Of a stretch of DNA of 64,000 bases, positions 23,601 to 34,519 are shown in pieces. Within the stretch, counting starts at the first letter, position 1. Every line of letters begins with the position of its first letter. Source of the stretch: Cephalotus follicularis (Eukaryota; Streptophyta; Magnoliopsida; Oxalidales; Cephalotaceae). Both the position numbers and the translations under genes were made by a program. The notes under the pieces are model-generated. The model was not told the DNA's origin. It did no database searches and saw nothing but the letters and a program-made list of their open reading frames with translations. Where the stretch lies: assembly GCA_001972305.1 (NCBI GenBank), contig BDDD01000708.1:313481-377480 (forward strand). Reading direction: 5' to 3'.

Positions 23601-24262
23601 GGTCCCATCTTACTCCGCTGAGTAAGTGAAATATGGACATATACTGCACATCCAAACACTCTTAAGTGGGATATGTTTGGTTGTTGACCAAGAACAAGTT
23701 GTAATGGAGAATATTTATGATATGCAGTCGGTCTTATACGTATAAGAGCCGCAGCATGCAATATCGCATGTCCCCAAGCTGAAATGGGTAACTTTGACCT
23801 CATCAACAAAGGACGAGCAATCAATTGAAGTCTTTTGATAAGAGATTCGGCTAACCCATTTTGGGTGTGTACGTGAGGAACAGGATGTTCAATGGCAATT
23901 CCTATTGCCATACAATATTCATAAAATGCTTTGGAACAAAATTCAGCAGCATTATCTAGATGAATAGACTTTATAGGATGATCTGAAAATTGTGCTCGTA
24001 ATTTATTTATTTGAGCTAATAGTCTCGTAAATGCAACATTGCGAGTTGAAAGTAAGCATACATGCGACCATCTTATCGATGCATCTATTAAGACCATGAA
24101 ATACCAAAATGGTCCAGACGGTGGATTAATCGGTCCACAAATATCTCCTTCAATTCTCTCTAAGAATTTTTGAGATTGCACAACCACTTTTGTTGTAGAT
24201 GGTCTTATAATGAGTTTTCCTTGCGAATAAGCAACGCAATGGTTCTCATTATTCAATAGCAT
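23601..24262 (-). pseudogene. Copia K: integrase core
   Basis: Minus-strand frame with GDICGPINPPSGPFWYFMVL (first acidic residue), IHLDNAAEF (second) and NGLAESLIKRLQ (Glu), followed by HLRVFGCAVYVHI and KMGP at the border with element B. Continuation lies at 13917-14085 on the other side of B. Confidence 0.9.
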
Positions 24263-24835
24263 TTTCTACTTTTTAAGTGTATGGCCATGTGAACTTTCAA
24301 TGGTTCGATGCATTATTGTCACACATTGGTGGCGTTGCCGTTCATGCCAAATCATGAACCCTTTTAAGTCTATGACTTTTGAATTCACAACATTATGAGA
24401 TTCAATTGTTCTAATTTTCATAATGTATAGCCCAGAAGAAAGCCTAGGGAGTTTCTACAATATTTGCTTTCGGCCGGAAGCATTTCCAGTGATATAAAGA
24501 TATTCTTTGTCATTTTCATTTGTGGTTTCAATATGATAACCATTACGGCGAATATGTTTGAAACTAAGAAAGTTTCTTATAGACTTTATCGAATATAAAG
24601 CATCTGTGATGCGTATTTGTGTTCCATTTGATAACACAAAGCTGGCCATCCCAGAACCTTCAATTAGGTCTGATGTACCAGAAATTGTTCCAACATTAGC
24701 CTTTACTATTGTCAAATGTGAAAAATATTTTTCACTATGGAGTATTGTATGTGTTGTTGCACTGTCAGCTATGCATATATCTCCAATATCCATTGTATGA
24801 TGATCTATAGATAAGAACACACATGTTAATAAATA
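24263..24835 (-). pseudogene. Copia K: protease and integrase zinc-binding part
   Basis: 24455-24820 contains CIADSATTHTILHSEKYF, the aspartic protease turn in the form D-S-A seen in this copia group, then SGMASFVLSNGTQIRI and ALYSIKSIRNFLS. 24263-24454 carries the integrase zinc-binding region (WHERQRHQC-like wording near 24325-24350). Broken. Confidence 0.8.
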
Positions 24836-25974
24836 TAACTATGTTATGTTTAACTTCATAAGCACTTTATTCAAAAGTGATAAACATTAAAACAATGTCA
24901 TATAACATCAAACAAGATGGAAGTCTTCGTCGATAATCACTTGATTCATTTTCTCATTTGGATCAGTTACGAAATCAGCAATGTCCAAATGGGTTACACC
25001 CATTGAAACAAAATCTGATTGCGTAGTTTCCAAAGAGTCACAATGGCCTATAAAATTTGTTTCAATTCGTTTGTCTTTCTCTTTTAGAGAAGCTTGATAT
25101 AAGTCGATCTAATACTTCGCTGTGCGACAAGCATGGTACCAATGACATTCCATACCACATCGGTTGTAATTACCCTTTCTATTTTGGTTTTGTTCATCAT
25201 TAATGGATTGTCTAGGATTGCGCCACTTTTGACGTTGTTTTGTATCAGGATTTTACCATTTCTTGCTATTATTATTGGCCCCAAGAAATTTTGATTTCTT
25301 CCACTGTCACGTCCTCTTCCACATCCCCGTCCACACCCTCTTCCTCGTTCTCCAAAATGGGACGAAATTGTATTTACCTCTGGTAAAGGGGCTGAACTAG
25401 TCAGACAATTTTCATGATTTTATAGGAGTAATTCATTATTTTTCTCCGCAATAAGAAGATATCCAATTAGTTCATTATATTTTTTGAACTCGTGCAATCT
25501 ATATTGTTGTTGCAGTAACATATTGGATGCATGAAATGTTCGATATGTTTTCTCTAACAACATATCTTCGGTGATAACTTCACCACACATCTTTAATTGT
25601 GATACAATTTTGAACAACGTGGAATTATATTCCGAAACTGTTTTGAAGTCTTGAAATCGTTGCTGTGACCAATCATTCAATACCTTTGGCAGTACAACAT
25701 CTTTCAAATGCTCAAACCTATCATTTAGGTTTTACCACAGTTCAAGAGGATTTTCAACAGTTAAATATTCATATTTCAGGCCATCATCAATATGATGCCT
25801 TAAGAAAATCAACACAGTGACGCGTTCCTCATTTGATGCTGTATTATCTTCCTCAATTGTATACCTTAATTTCCTAGCACTCAAATGTAGTTTCACATCA
25901 AGTACCCAAGATAGATAATTCTTTCCAGAAATATCAAGGGCAATGAATTTCTGATTTTCAATGTTTGCCATTTT
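24836..25974 (-). pseudogene. Copia K: gag
   Basis: 25732-25971 is the gag start (MANIENQKFIALDISGKNYL). 25420-25707 continues with NDWSQQRFQDFKTVSEYNST and YRLHEFKKYNELI. 25084-25284 carries the zinc-knuckle region (CGMECHWYHACR). 24836-25080 is the acidic tail before protease. Matches the gag order of Ivana-like elements. A few breaks. Confidence 0.85.
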
Positions 25975-26059
25975 TACACTGAATCAAAAGATAAAATAAA
26001 TGTCATTTAAGCATGATAAATAAACAAAGTTTACTGCAATAAATAAAATTTTTGAGACC

Positions 26060-26215
26060 TCATTGGTACAATCATAGGTCACACTCACTTTCCCTCTATT
26101 TAATCAAGGCATGAGACCATTTGAGCATAATGGGGCTTGTCGGGACTCGAACGTCGGACCTCAAGTATGAACGAGCGGCTTCCTACCACTAAGTCACCAC
26201 CTCAAGTGATGATAA
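26060..26215 (-). mobile_element. tRNA-derived SINE-like segment in copia K leader
   Basis: Minus strand has an A-box-like TGACTTAGTGG (complement of 26186-26196) and, about 44 bp downstream, a B-box GTTCGAGTCC (complement of 26143-26152), the spacing of a tRNA-type pol III promoter. A tRNA-unrelated stretch follows towards 26060 and ends T-rich. There is no cloverleaf and no CCA end, so it is not a tRNA gene. I did not find clear target duplications; it could alternatively be a tRNA-like part of the leader itself. Confidence 0.5.
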
Positions 26216-26753
26216 TCGTTTGCAAGATTAAATATATATAGAAATATGATAATATCCTTACTTAGATTATTAATTGGATCAAATATTAGATACTTTCAAT
26301 AAATAAAATTGATCATAAAGCAAGTAATATAAACAGTAAACGGGTTCTCACATATACATCGCAAGGTGATACCGTTAGTTATTAAACATATAGGTTCCCA
26401 CTAAGTCTCGCGCAATTCCAGTAGACAAATGGTACCATAAGAACAATAAATCACAATAATGTTTCACACCACGTATATGGTGATTCGCACATATAAGTAA
26501 TATGCTAAGGTAATAATAGAGACATACGTTTTCATACACCGTCGGTACTCCGTACAAACGATGAAATCGGGAAACTTTATTATATATATAATATACGTTT
26601 CCACACATAGGCGGTACTCCGACCAATCGATGGAACCGTTAATCTCTATTTATATATATATATGTATGTATGTATGTATATGTACATATATATGTGAGAA
26701 ACTAATTTAAATTACCTCAAATCTCAGCTGGATAGAGTCTCGTGTTGATAACG
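26216..26753 (-). other. Leader of copia K with TA/TATG microsatellite
   Basis: No ORF supported. A TATA/TATG simple repeat spans about 26649-26695, and two imperfect copies of a short block containing GGTACCGTC- or CGGTACTCCG-like text occur at 26520-26560 and 26600-26635. GTTATCAACACGAGACTC at about 26735-26752 (minus strand) adjoins the 5' LTR where a primer site is expected, but I could not match it to a tRNA 3' end. Confidence 0.55.
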
Positions 26754-26965
26754 TGTTATAAACTTGTGAGATTAACTAACAATTGAATATTATACTACAA
26801 AGAGAGATTGAGAGAGAATAAGAGATTTTCTTATTATGAATTCCTTAATTTTTTCTTAACATTACATTTCTATTTATAAAAGTTTAGGGGTTGTTAGAAT
26901 AGTAATCATGGTTGTTGAAATAGTAATTCATACCTAATTTTTATCTAATTTTAACTAATTTTTCA
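26754..26965 (-). repeat. 5' LTR of copia K
   Basis: 212 bp, partner of 11481-11691, same ends allowing for point differences. Followed by ATAGTTT. Confidence 0.88.
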
Positions 26966-27563
26966 ATAGTTTTATCATTTGATAAGAGTAGGAGACACTA
27001 ATCCTGAAATAAAAAAGGAATAATGTCTTCAAAAACATATTATTGTTGTTATTTAGAAAGGTGGTGTCCGATCCATGAGGTATTAATTCTGAAATAAAAA
27101 AGGAATAATGTTTTCAAAAACATATTATTGTTGTTATTTAGAAAGGTGATGTCCGATCCATGAGCTACGCTACATTGAAGTTTTAATGTACTTGGGTATT
27201 TTGTCCCATAAAATGTGTGCCAATATTTGCACCTTTTTATACATAGCACAAATGGTTATAATTCATAAACATGTTTTGTAAGTAAATTCCTCTGCTTCTT
27301 CTTCCAACCCTTGAATCCTCCATGTTGAATATTTCTCACGACTACAAAACCAGAAGAGTAAGCTATGTAAGCCACCGCGAGAGAAACAAACCACCGCAGT
27401 CTACGTATCATTCTTGTAGAAAATAAACACATACATTAATGCGTTCACAAAAAAAACTTTTCTTGTAAGTGACCACATTGAGAAAGGTTGGTTAACACAC
27501 TTCGACCATTCTGGATACTATTAGAACTATTAAAAGATGAGTCCAGGGTAAGAGATGCCTCAC
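26966..27563. other. Host intron, right of the copia insertion
   Basis: AT-rich, joins the splice donor of the exon at 27564-27898. Contains an 85-bp-period tandem duplication (26999-27164). No other feature seen. Confidence 0.5.
26999..27164. repeat. Tandem duplication, period 85 bp
   Basis: Copies 26999-27079 and 27084-27164 share nearly all of a unit containing TGAAATAAAAAAGGAATAAT and GTCCGATCCATGAG, with about three differences. Simple intron duplication. Confidence 0.9.
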
Positions 27564-27898
27564 AAAGTATAGAAGTAAAACATGCGGCCTCCATTTATAA
27601 GAACATTGGCAATGAGTGTTGCCAATAGCAAACAGAATGCAACAATTCGAAATCCCAATGACCCTACAGGATGGATTTCTTTCAGATATGACCTCCACAC
27701 GTCATCATCATACAAAGACTGGGCCACATCTTGTTGAATATCAATTCCATCAGATTCCAAGTGGCACAAACCTTCGTATTTCCGTATTACTAATATTGAT
27801 ATGACCATAGGCATCAAAACACAGATTGCACATAGCAAAACCCTCCAGTTCAACCAATAACTCAAGGCGGTAGTATCAGCAGTGACCAATAGCTGCAT
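27564..27898 (-). CDS. Host gene exon: plant multipass membrane protein
   Basis: Minus-strand frame beginning MQLLVTADTTALSYWL, followed by a hydrophobic helix (about residues 19-38), RKYEG, an acidic loop with YDDDVWRSYLKEIHP, and a second hydrophobic helix (about 84-103) ending NGGRMFYFYT. This wording recalls a family of uncharacterised plant transmembrane proteins (Arabidopsis At1g10660/At3g27770-like); I recall this from memory and could not search. The ATG follows an acceptor-like TTGGCAAG, so a 5' UTR exon may lie upstream. The exon ends at donor GTGAGG (27563). The next exon candidate is at 10804-10838, 16.7 kb away beyond two nested copia elements. The conserved-looking loop has PVGSLGF where I expect PVWLLxF. 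Whether the gene still works is doubtful. Confidence 0.6.
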
Positions 27899-29060
27899 CT
27901 TGCCAAAGGTTCATGTTGTTAAATCAGTTACTCAGTGCCAACATATCATTTGGTATAATGCTTGACATATTTTCAAATGCAATAACCTGAAACAATTATA
28001 ATAAAAATAAAACCAAAATTACACTAAAAGAATCAGTCTTTCTTTAAATAAACAGAAAATCTCTAATGGAAAGTTAGCTTTATGGCTTAAACTTCACCAA
28101 AGCTCTGTTTCTCTTTTATTTTAACCAATTCTTTAATGCTCTTCATAATACCTAACATGAGTAATTATGTTCCATGGACAAGGGATGGCCAACTATATCT
28201 CAAATAGAAAATAAGAAATAATCAAAACCAACATTCCAAATGAAAACTCATTTAACCTCAATATCAGATTATAAAGAAACACAACTACTAAATCATAAGC
28301 TGAAATACGCAACAAAAAAAAAAACACAAATATTTAGAAAAAAAATCATCACCCCCTTCAACCGACAACATATGAAAACCTTCTTTACAATTTCTTTCAT
28401 TTGTTTAAAGAACATATGCTACATACAGAAGATATGGTGAAAGAGAATGCTTTCTTTGTTGGTATACAGATTTTTTTTTCTCATATGTATCGACATAAAG
28501 TCTTCAAGTTATGTACAAATTTGGAACTTTGACACTTACGTCAAACCATAGAGTATTTCTACTGCACTTAATGAAAAAAAAAATATTATTATAACCAGTA
28601 ATGGCACTAACAACTTTTAAGTTTCAAATAGAGAGAACTCACCTCTTGATGTTTAAACCTGAAGACACTTTGCCTCATGTAGCTTTGGAAACCTTCACAT
28701 ACCTCCTCAGTTTGACGATGGGATAACAGTGTTAGGGAATTCAGTTAAATGGCGTAAAAGGACTACAATTCTCAGTAGTAGCCCAAACACAACAATCAAC
28801 TAAGTTCGCTCTCAAAGGCATTTCCTCAAACACCATGCCCAATATACTAAAAAACCCACATTTCACTTACACATCCATGTTATACAACATCCAACATATA
28901 AATTATATACAGCAACAATAGTATCTCTATCCATGTTAGTACACCTTTCCCAGCCTACTTTGGTAAAGCATAAAAAAGACCGCAAACAATATACAATTGT
29001 TACAATATATTAAAAAATAAAATAATAAATCTAAGGCTCAAAGCATACTTTGAGTTTAAA
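27899..29060. other. AT-rich host sequence 5' of the membrane-protein exon
   Basis: No supported ORF. A small CTCCTC-rich block at 28640-28710 could be an untranslated exon, but no splice pair is convincing. Poly-A and poly-T runs are frequent. This is the probable upstream intron or promoter side of the host gene. Confidence 0.4.
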
Positions 29061-29259
29061 TGATGGGAAACAGCAAACCCAATCCAGTTCATGCGATGAT
29101 TCGGTTTGAGAGTGTCAAAGGTGAAAAGGCAAGATGTTTTTCATATATTAATTTGGTTTAGTACGTATATTTATAGGAGCTAGTTTATTTAGTCTCCACA
29201 CGTTCAATTAATTAAGAATATTCTATTCTCTTGCATACAAGATTGTGTTCTATTTAATA
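29061..29259 (-). repeat. 3' LTR of copia C (approximate ends)
   Basis: The purine tract complementary to ACTCCCCCTCAATTTGG (29259-29275) marks the internal side. The LTR is about 200 bp with CTCTTGCATACAAGATTGTG near its start and a TATA-like TATTTATAGG near 29168. The outer end is an estimate and no partner LTR is in the window. Confidence 0.55.
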
Positions 29260-29336
29260 CTCCCCCTCAATTTGGAGAGTAGATATTAACGAATCTCAAC
29301 TTGTTTCAAAAAGATGTGAAGAGCTTGAGTGTTAAG

Positions 29337-29568
29337 TGATCGGATCTTTTGTTGCCTGCAAAGCAGCCTAAGTGTGCTGTCCTGTATGACAGCCGTTGGA
29401 TCTGGCAGCTTGAGTATTAAGTGACCGGATCTTTTGCTGCCTACAAGGCAGCCTAAGTGTGCTGCCCTGTATGACAGCCGTTGGATCTGGGGCGCATGGC
29501 CAGATCCAACGGCTACCATGCATGCAGCACACTTAGGCTGCCCTGCAGGCAGCAGAGCATCCTATCCC
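29337..29568. mobile_element. Fold-back MITE with duplicated left arm
   Basis: 232 bp flanked by 10-bp direct repeats GAGTGTTAAG (29327-29336 and 29569-29578). The ends are inverted: GATCGGATCTTTTGTTGCC at left against GATAGGATGCTCTGCTGCC read from the right. The arms continue through CAGCCTAAGTGTGCTG and CCGTTGGATCTGG. The left arm together with a copy of the flank (CTTGAGTATTAAG, 29408-29420) is present twice in tandem before the inverted right arm. Target size near 9-10 bp suggests a Mutator-type MITE. No coding capacity. Confidence 0.8.
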
Positions 29569-29690
29569 GAGTGTTAAGGCTTTTGTGAAAATATCATCAA
29601 CTTGTGAAGTTGAGGGTACATGTGAGAATGACGCCACTTTCTTACGAATTTTGTCTAAGACAAAATTAGCAATCAACCTCAATAAGTTTG

Positions 29691-30560
29691 TGATATGGTG
29701 AAAATCTGTTTATACTAAGAATGACACATGTCCTCCTTGGATGAAGCCATGTGTCCAGGGGGTTTTTTGAAGCTTACATGGACACGGATCAGAGGAGGCT
29801 TAGTAAGGGGAGTCAGAGAAGCAAGCGAGAATACCCTCACCTGAAGCTAGAGCCGAGGAGTGCTTACTTGGCCGAGGACGTCCCTTAAGGCACCTGTGCC
29901 GAGGACCTCCTCTTCGGTCGTATCAAAGGCAACCTCCTCCTCGGCAGTATGGCAGAGAACCCAGTGTCCCAGGCACAAGTTCCAGACGTTGAAGACCTTG
30001 AAGCGAAAGAGAAGCAAGAGGCTCATCACCTCGGCAGCAGTACCATGGTTCGCCTTCTCGGCAGCTCTGTTGCAGAGGACCTCCTCTTCATTTATGGAAT
30101 AAGGCCATAAAATCAGCCTACTTTCTAGGGATTCGCCTTCTCCCAAATATGGAAGATGAGATATAGTTAACTACCTCAAGGAAAATAGCGACAAATCAGG
30201 TGGAGATAAGGGAAATCCCGACATCCTCGGCATTTCCTTAGGGGACAGCTATCACCTCCACATTTCACGCTCAAACAGTTACAAACCAGCACTATAAATA
30301 CAAGAATCAAAGACATATCTCAAGTCAGCCATTTTTACTCTCAAAGAACCTAGTTTTCTCTGTGCAAAGGACTAACTTGCGCGTCGGAGTGTCCCCAGGA
30401 GAACAACCTCCTGGACCTTCAACGTGTTTGCTCTTCTGTGCAGGAAACACACTCACAGTCATCTTCTACCTTCAGCTCGGAGCATTGAAACAGCGTTTTC
30501 CTAAACAAATCAAGCCCTTACACGTGGGATACTGTTGAGAGAATGATTTTTACATCAACA
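29691..30560 (+). repeat. 5' LTR of Tat gypsy 2
   Basis: TGATATGGTG to CATCAACA. Rich in the word GCCGAGGA or its complement (about 29850-30080). A TATA-like CACTATAAATACAAG lies at about 30289-30303, upstream of a leader that includes CAGTCATCTTC. Partner at 40724-41595. Confidence 0.93.
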
Positions 30561-30580
30561 GTTGGCGCTGTCGGTGGGAA
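30561..30580 (+). other. Primer-binding site region of Tat gypsy 2
   Basis: GTTGGCGCTGTCGGTGGGAA directly follows the LTR and matches the TTGGCGCCG-type primer site used by many plant gypsy elements, with differences. Confidence 0.75.
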
Positions 30581-30605
30581 ACGCAGCAAAAACCTATCAA
30601 CAACC

Positions 30606-32240
30606 ATGCCTCCGAGAAAGAACAACAACCTGTTGAGAGCCTCAGGCAGCCAACAACAAGAGGCCCCTCCTCCTCTCCCGGAAGCCGTCCAAGTGGTGGC
30701 CCAAGAAGAAGCTCCCGCCACTGCGGAGCAACTTAATCGACTCATCCAGGGGATGGAGCGTCTTACAGATCTGTTGACGACCAATCTCGCCAACCAGGCC
30801 CAGGCCAGACCTGTCCAAGCAAATAGCAGAGGACAAAGTGGCCTTGGTAGGCTAGGGGTGGAGATGGGGCGCACCAGAGGTGCCAGACGAAACCCGCCGA
30901 GGGGAGAAGGACTTCCCCCAAGGCGGTCGGGGGATAATATTCCCCTGGGGAGGAGACCTGAGATAAATGCATCTTAGTGGGCGGAGTCCTCAACTGCCCG
31001 GGATCAGCCTAACGATCCCAGAAGAGTGCGCCCTGAGCACCAGGCCATGAATGTGGATCCTCAAGAATAAGCCAAAGGAGCAGACGAGGCACAAGTGCGA
31101 TCCAACGCACCGCACGGAGCTGGAACGGTGTGGGGAAGCAGAGTCGACCGCCAAGCCACTATGGCTGGAGGGTCACGTGTTTCTAGCAGAGCTAGGAACA
31201 TTGAGGATGTGGAGCAGGCAATGAACAGAAGGCTTGCTGAGGTGGAGAGAAGGCTCCAAGGAGCCGAGAAGCGGAAGGGGTATCTGTCAAAGGTGCGCAA
31301 TCTTAGCTCCCACCCTTCACTGCCGATATCATGACGGAGCGCATCCCCAGTGGATTCTGGCTCCCCAGCCTTGATAAGTATGATGGGTCCACGGATCCCA
31401 TCCAGCATGTGCGCACCTACATCCAAACTATGCTAGTGCACCAAGCCTCGGATGCCACACTTTGCCGAGGATTCCCGGCCACATTAACTGGAGCCGCCCA
31501 ATCTTAGTTCTCTACTCTGGCTCAGAGGTCAGTGAAGGATTTCGACCAGCTTACGGAGCTGTTCGTCACTAAATTCCTCAACAGCACCACACAGAGGAGG
31601 AACTCCACTCACCTAATCAATGTGGTGCAGGGGAGAGACGAGTTACTGAGGGACTACCTCACCAGGTTTAAGAGGGAGTCTCTCATAGTAAAAGATCTAG
31701 AGTCATCCTTCGCCCTAGTCGCATTAAATAATGGCCTAAGGAAAAACTCGTCCTTCACCTTCTCCCTTCTGAAGAAACCCGTGGTGGACATGGAAGACCT
31801 GCTGAGGAGAGCAGAGAGATATGTCAATGCCGAGGAAGAGATGGCTGCCAGGAAATAGAAAATGCCCTGGTCAAGCCATCAGGAGGAGAAAGGGGAGCGT
31901 TCACAAAATGCTTCCGAAAGGAAAGAGAAGAGGAAGGAGAGGTCAGACCTACCAAGAGACGACCTCAGGCACAAGCTCTCCAGGAGGGGTGATTCACCCA
32001 GGAGAGGGGCACCGACCCCCTCCTACAAAAACTTTGCCCCCCTCATGGACACACGTACCAGAATACTTGCTGTGGAGCAGGATAAGGTTCCCATCCAGTG
32101 GCCCGAGAAGATGAGGTCCCCGGCAGAGAATAGGGACACGGAAAAATACTGTCGATTCCATCGTGACCACGGCCACGATACTTAGGAGTGTAGATAGTTG
32201 AAGAATCAGATTGAGGACCTGATTTGAAAGGGGCACCTGC
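30606..32240 (+). pseudogene. Tat gypsy 2: gag
   Basis: Starts MPPRKNNNLLRASGSQQQ at 30606. The Retrotrans_gag core lies at about 31330-31860: SLDKYDGSTDPIQHVRTYI, then VKDFDQLTELFVTKFLNS, RDELLRDYLTRFKRESL and VDMEDLLRRAERYV. A zinc-knuckle-like CRFHRDHGHDT lies at about 32149-32181. An acidic-basic linker separates the two. Several breaks. Confidence 0.88.
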
Positions 32241-33028
32241 GCAAGCATATGGACAGAGATGCTCTTCAGGGAAGAAGGGATCAAAAAAGAGAAGAGGCTC
32301 CTCGACAGCAAGAGGAGCAGCAGCAAAAACAACCCAGAGGTGTCATCCACACCATCTCTGGGGGGGTCGCATCTGGTGGCGACCACAAAAATGCAAGAAA
32401 GGCCTACGGGAGACAGTCCCTCGCTGTGCAACAAGTCCATCACAGCAAAAGGCTGAGAACTAGTGGAGATGAGGAGGTGATAACCTTCTCGAAGGCGGAC
32501 TATGAGGGAGAACGTCTCCCTCATGATGACCCAGTGGTGGTAACTCTTCAAGTGGCTCTTTTCACTATGAAGAGGATTCTCATTGACAGCGGGAGCTCTG
32601 CCGACATCATATACAAACATGCATTTGATCAGCTGAGGATATCGGCAGACCAACTCAAGTCCGTAAAGACCCCACTAGTTGGCTTCGCAAGCGAGATGGT
32701 CCATCCTCTGGGATCCATCGACTTGTCAGTGGTTGCAGGCACGGCCCCACGCCAAACCCAGGTAGAGATGACATTCCTGGTGGTTGATACACCAAGCCCA
32801 TATAATGCAATAATTGGGCGACCAGGGCTCAACCTAATGGAGGCCATAGTGTCTATGAGACACTTATTGATGAAGTTCCCCACAAGGTTTAGCGTGGGGG
32901 AGGTCAAGGGAGATCAACAGGTAGCAAGGCAGTGCTACAAAACTGCCATTATGGACAAGGGGAAGGACAAGGTGCTTCCAGTTGTAAACGTGGAGCTGAG
33001 AGGAGACATGGAACCTGAGCGTCCATAG
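32241..33028 (+). pseudogene. Tat gypsy 2: aspartic protease
   Basis: A 259-residue frame includes VITFSKADYEG, then the active-site block RILIDSGSSADIIYKHAF (D-S-G), PLVGFASEMV and NAIIGRPGLN, the expected flap and C-terminal words of Tat proteases. Confidence 0.9.
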
Positions 33029-33787
33029 CCTGTTGAGGACGTGGTCCAAGTGCCCTTGGAAGAGGGCAACATTGAAAAAGTGTTCCAAGTTGGCTCACAG
33101 CTTAGAGAGGTGGAGAATGGGGAATTAATAACATTCCTCCGAAATAACAAAGACGTGTTTGCCTGGTCGGCAAAGGAGGTCCCTGGGATCAGCCCAAATG
33201 TCATGGTTCACAAACTAATTGTAGACCCAATGAGACCTCTGACCAGACAAAAGAAGAGGAACTTTGCTCCAGAGAGGCAGTAGGCAATAGCAGAGGAGGT
33301 GAGCAAGCTATTGCAGGCAGGGTTCATAAGGGAAGTGCATTACTCAGACTGGCTGGCGAACCCAGTACTAGTCAAAAAAGCAAATGGCAAGTGGAGGATG
33401 TGCATCGACTTCACAGACCTTAACAAAGCCTGCCCAAAGGATCACTTCCCTCTCCTAAAGATAGACCAGTTGGTGGACGCGACCTCGGGTTACAGAATGT
33501 TAAGCTTCTTGGACGCCTACTCGGGATACAATCAAATTCCCATGTACGGACCCGACGAGAACAAAACAGCTTTCATCATGGACCGAGGAATGTATTGCTA
33601 CAAGGTTATACCCTTCGGCCTGAAGAATACAGGGGCCACCTACCAACGTTTGGTGAACAAAATCTTTGAGCCTCAAATTGGGAAAAATATGGAGGTCTAC
33701 ATCGACGACATGCTCGTCAATACCCCAGCCAGGAGCCCCCACATAAAAGACTTGGAGGAAACATTTGAGGTACTGAGGAGATACTAA
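33029..33787 (+). pseudogene. Tat gypsy 2: reverse transcriptase
   Basis: 33041-33283 is the N-terminal approach (FLRNNKDVFAWSAKEVPGI). 33299-33787 has KWRMCIDFTDLNKACPKD, LSFLDAYSGYNQIPM, VIPFGLKNTGATYQRLVN and the catalytic VYIDDMLVN. All standard Ty3/gypsy RT motifs are recognisable. Confidence 0.92.
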
Positions 33788-34500
33788 ATGAAACTCAATC
33801 CATCCAAGTGCACATTCGGGGTCACCTCTGGCAAGTTCCTCGGATTCATGGTCTCAAGTAGAGGAATAGAGGCCAACCGAGAGAAGATCTTGGCAATTCA
33901 AAGCATGAGGCCTCCTCAAACCATCAGAGATGTTCAAAGGCTAAATGGGAAGATTGCAGCCCTAAGCAGGTTTGTGTCAAAGTCAGCAGAGAAGTGCCTT
34001 CCATTCTTCAAGATACTCAGGGATCCCAAGGGATTTTCTTGGTCAGACGACTGTCAAGCAGCCTTTGACAAGTTAAGGAATACCTGGCTTCCCCTCCTCC
34101 GATCTCAAAACCTAAGGATGGGGAAGACTTGTATTTGTACCTTGCGGCCACCTTGGGCGCAGTGAGTGAAATGCTAGTCAGAGAAGAGGAAAAAGTTCAA
34201 AAGCCAGTGTACTATGTGAGCAAGGCTTTGAATGATACCGAAGGAAGGTACCTAGATGTAGAGAAGTTTGCATATGCTTTGATCATCTCGACCAGAAAAC
34301 TGAGGCCATATTTCCAAGCCCATACAATCAATGTTCTGACTGACAAACCACTCAAACAAGTTCTTGCAAAGCCTGACACCTCAGGTAAGTTAATCAAGTG
34401 GTCAGTCAAGCTAGGTGAGTATGATGTGAAGTTCGAAGCCAGACCAGCCATCAAGTCACAGGTCCTGGCCAACTTTGTTGGAAACAATACACCTACGGAG
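33788..34500 (+). pseudogene. Tat gypsy 2: RT thumb and first RNase H
   Basis: 33788-34165 begins MKLNPSKCTFGVTSGKFLGF, the gypsy connection word. 34129-34500 has KPVYYVSKALNDTEGRYLD, EKFAYALIISTRKLRPYF and VLTDKPLKQVL of the ordinary gypsy RNase H. Confidence 0.9.
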
Positions 34501-34519
34501 TGTATGGAGGAGGATCCCT

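Larger units (their letters stand above)
11481..26965 (-). mobile_element. Ivana-like copia element K, split by element B
   Basis: Short LTRs (211 and 212 bp) bound a minus-strand copia element with domain order gag, protease, integrase, RT, RNase H. After removal of the insertion at 14086-23600 it is close to 6 kb. It is flanked on both sides by ATAGTTT (11474-11480 and 26966-26972), longer than the usual 5 bp. The two LTRs differ at roughly 14 of 211 positions by eye, so K is older than the element inside it. It is broken: perhaps ten interruptions in addition to the nested element. Lineage (Ivana/Oryco-like) is judged from the RT wording KDLGKTKFCLGIQ and PEVPYLSAIGALLYLANCTR. Confidence 0.88.

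Noticed and set aside
26143-26196. tRNA gene on the minus strand
   Set aside because: A and B boxes are present but there is no paired acceptor stem or anticodon arm; a SINE-like origin fits better.
31994-32653. 219-residue minus-strand ORF opposite Tat gag/protease
   Set aside because: Shadow frame; the plus strand has the DSGSSADI protease motif, the minus strand has no domain.
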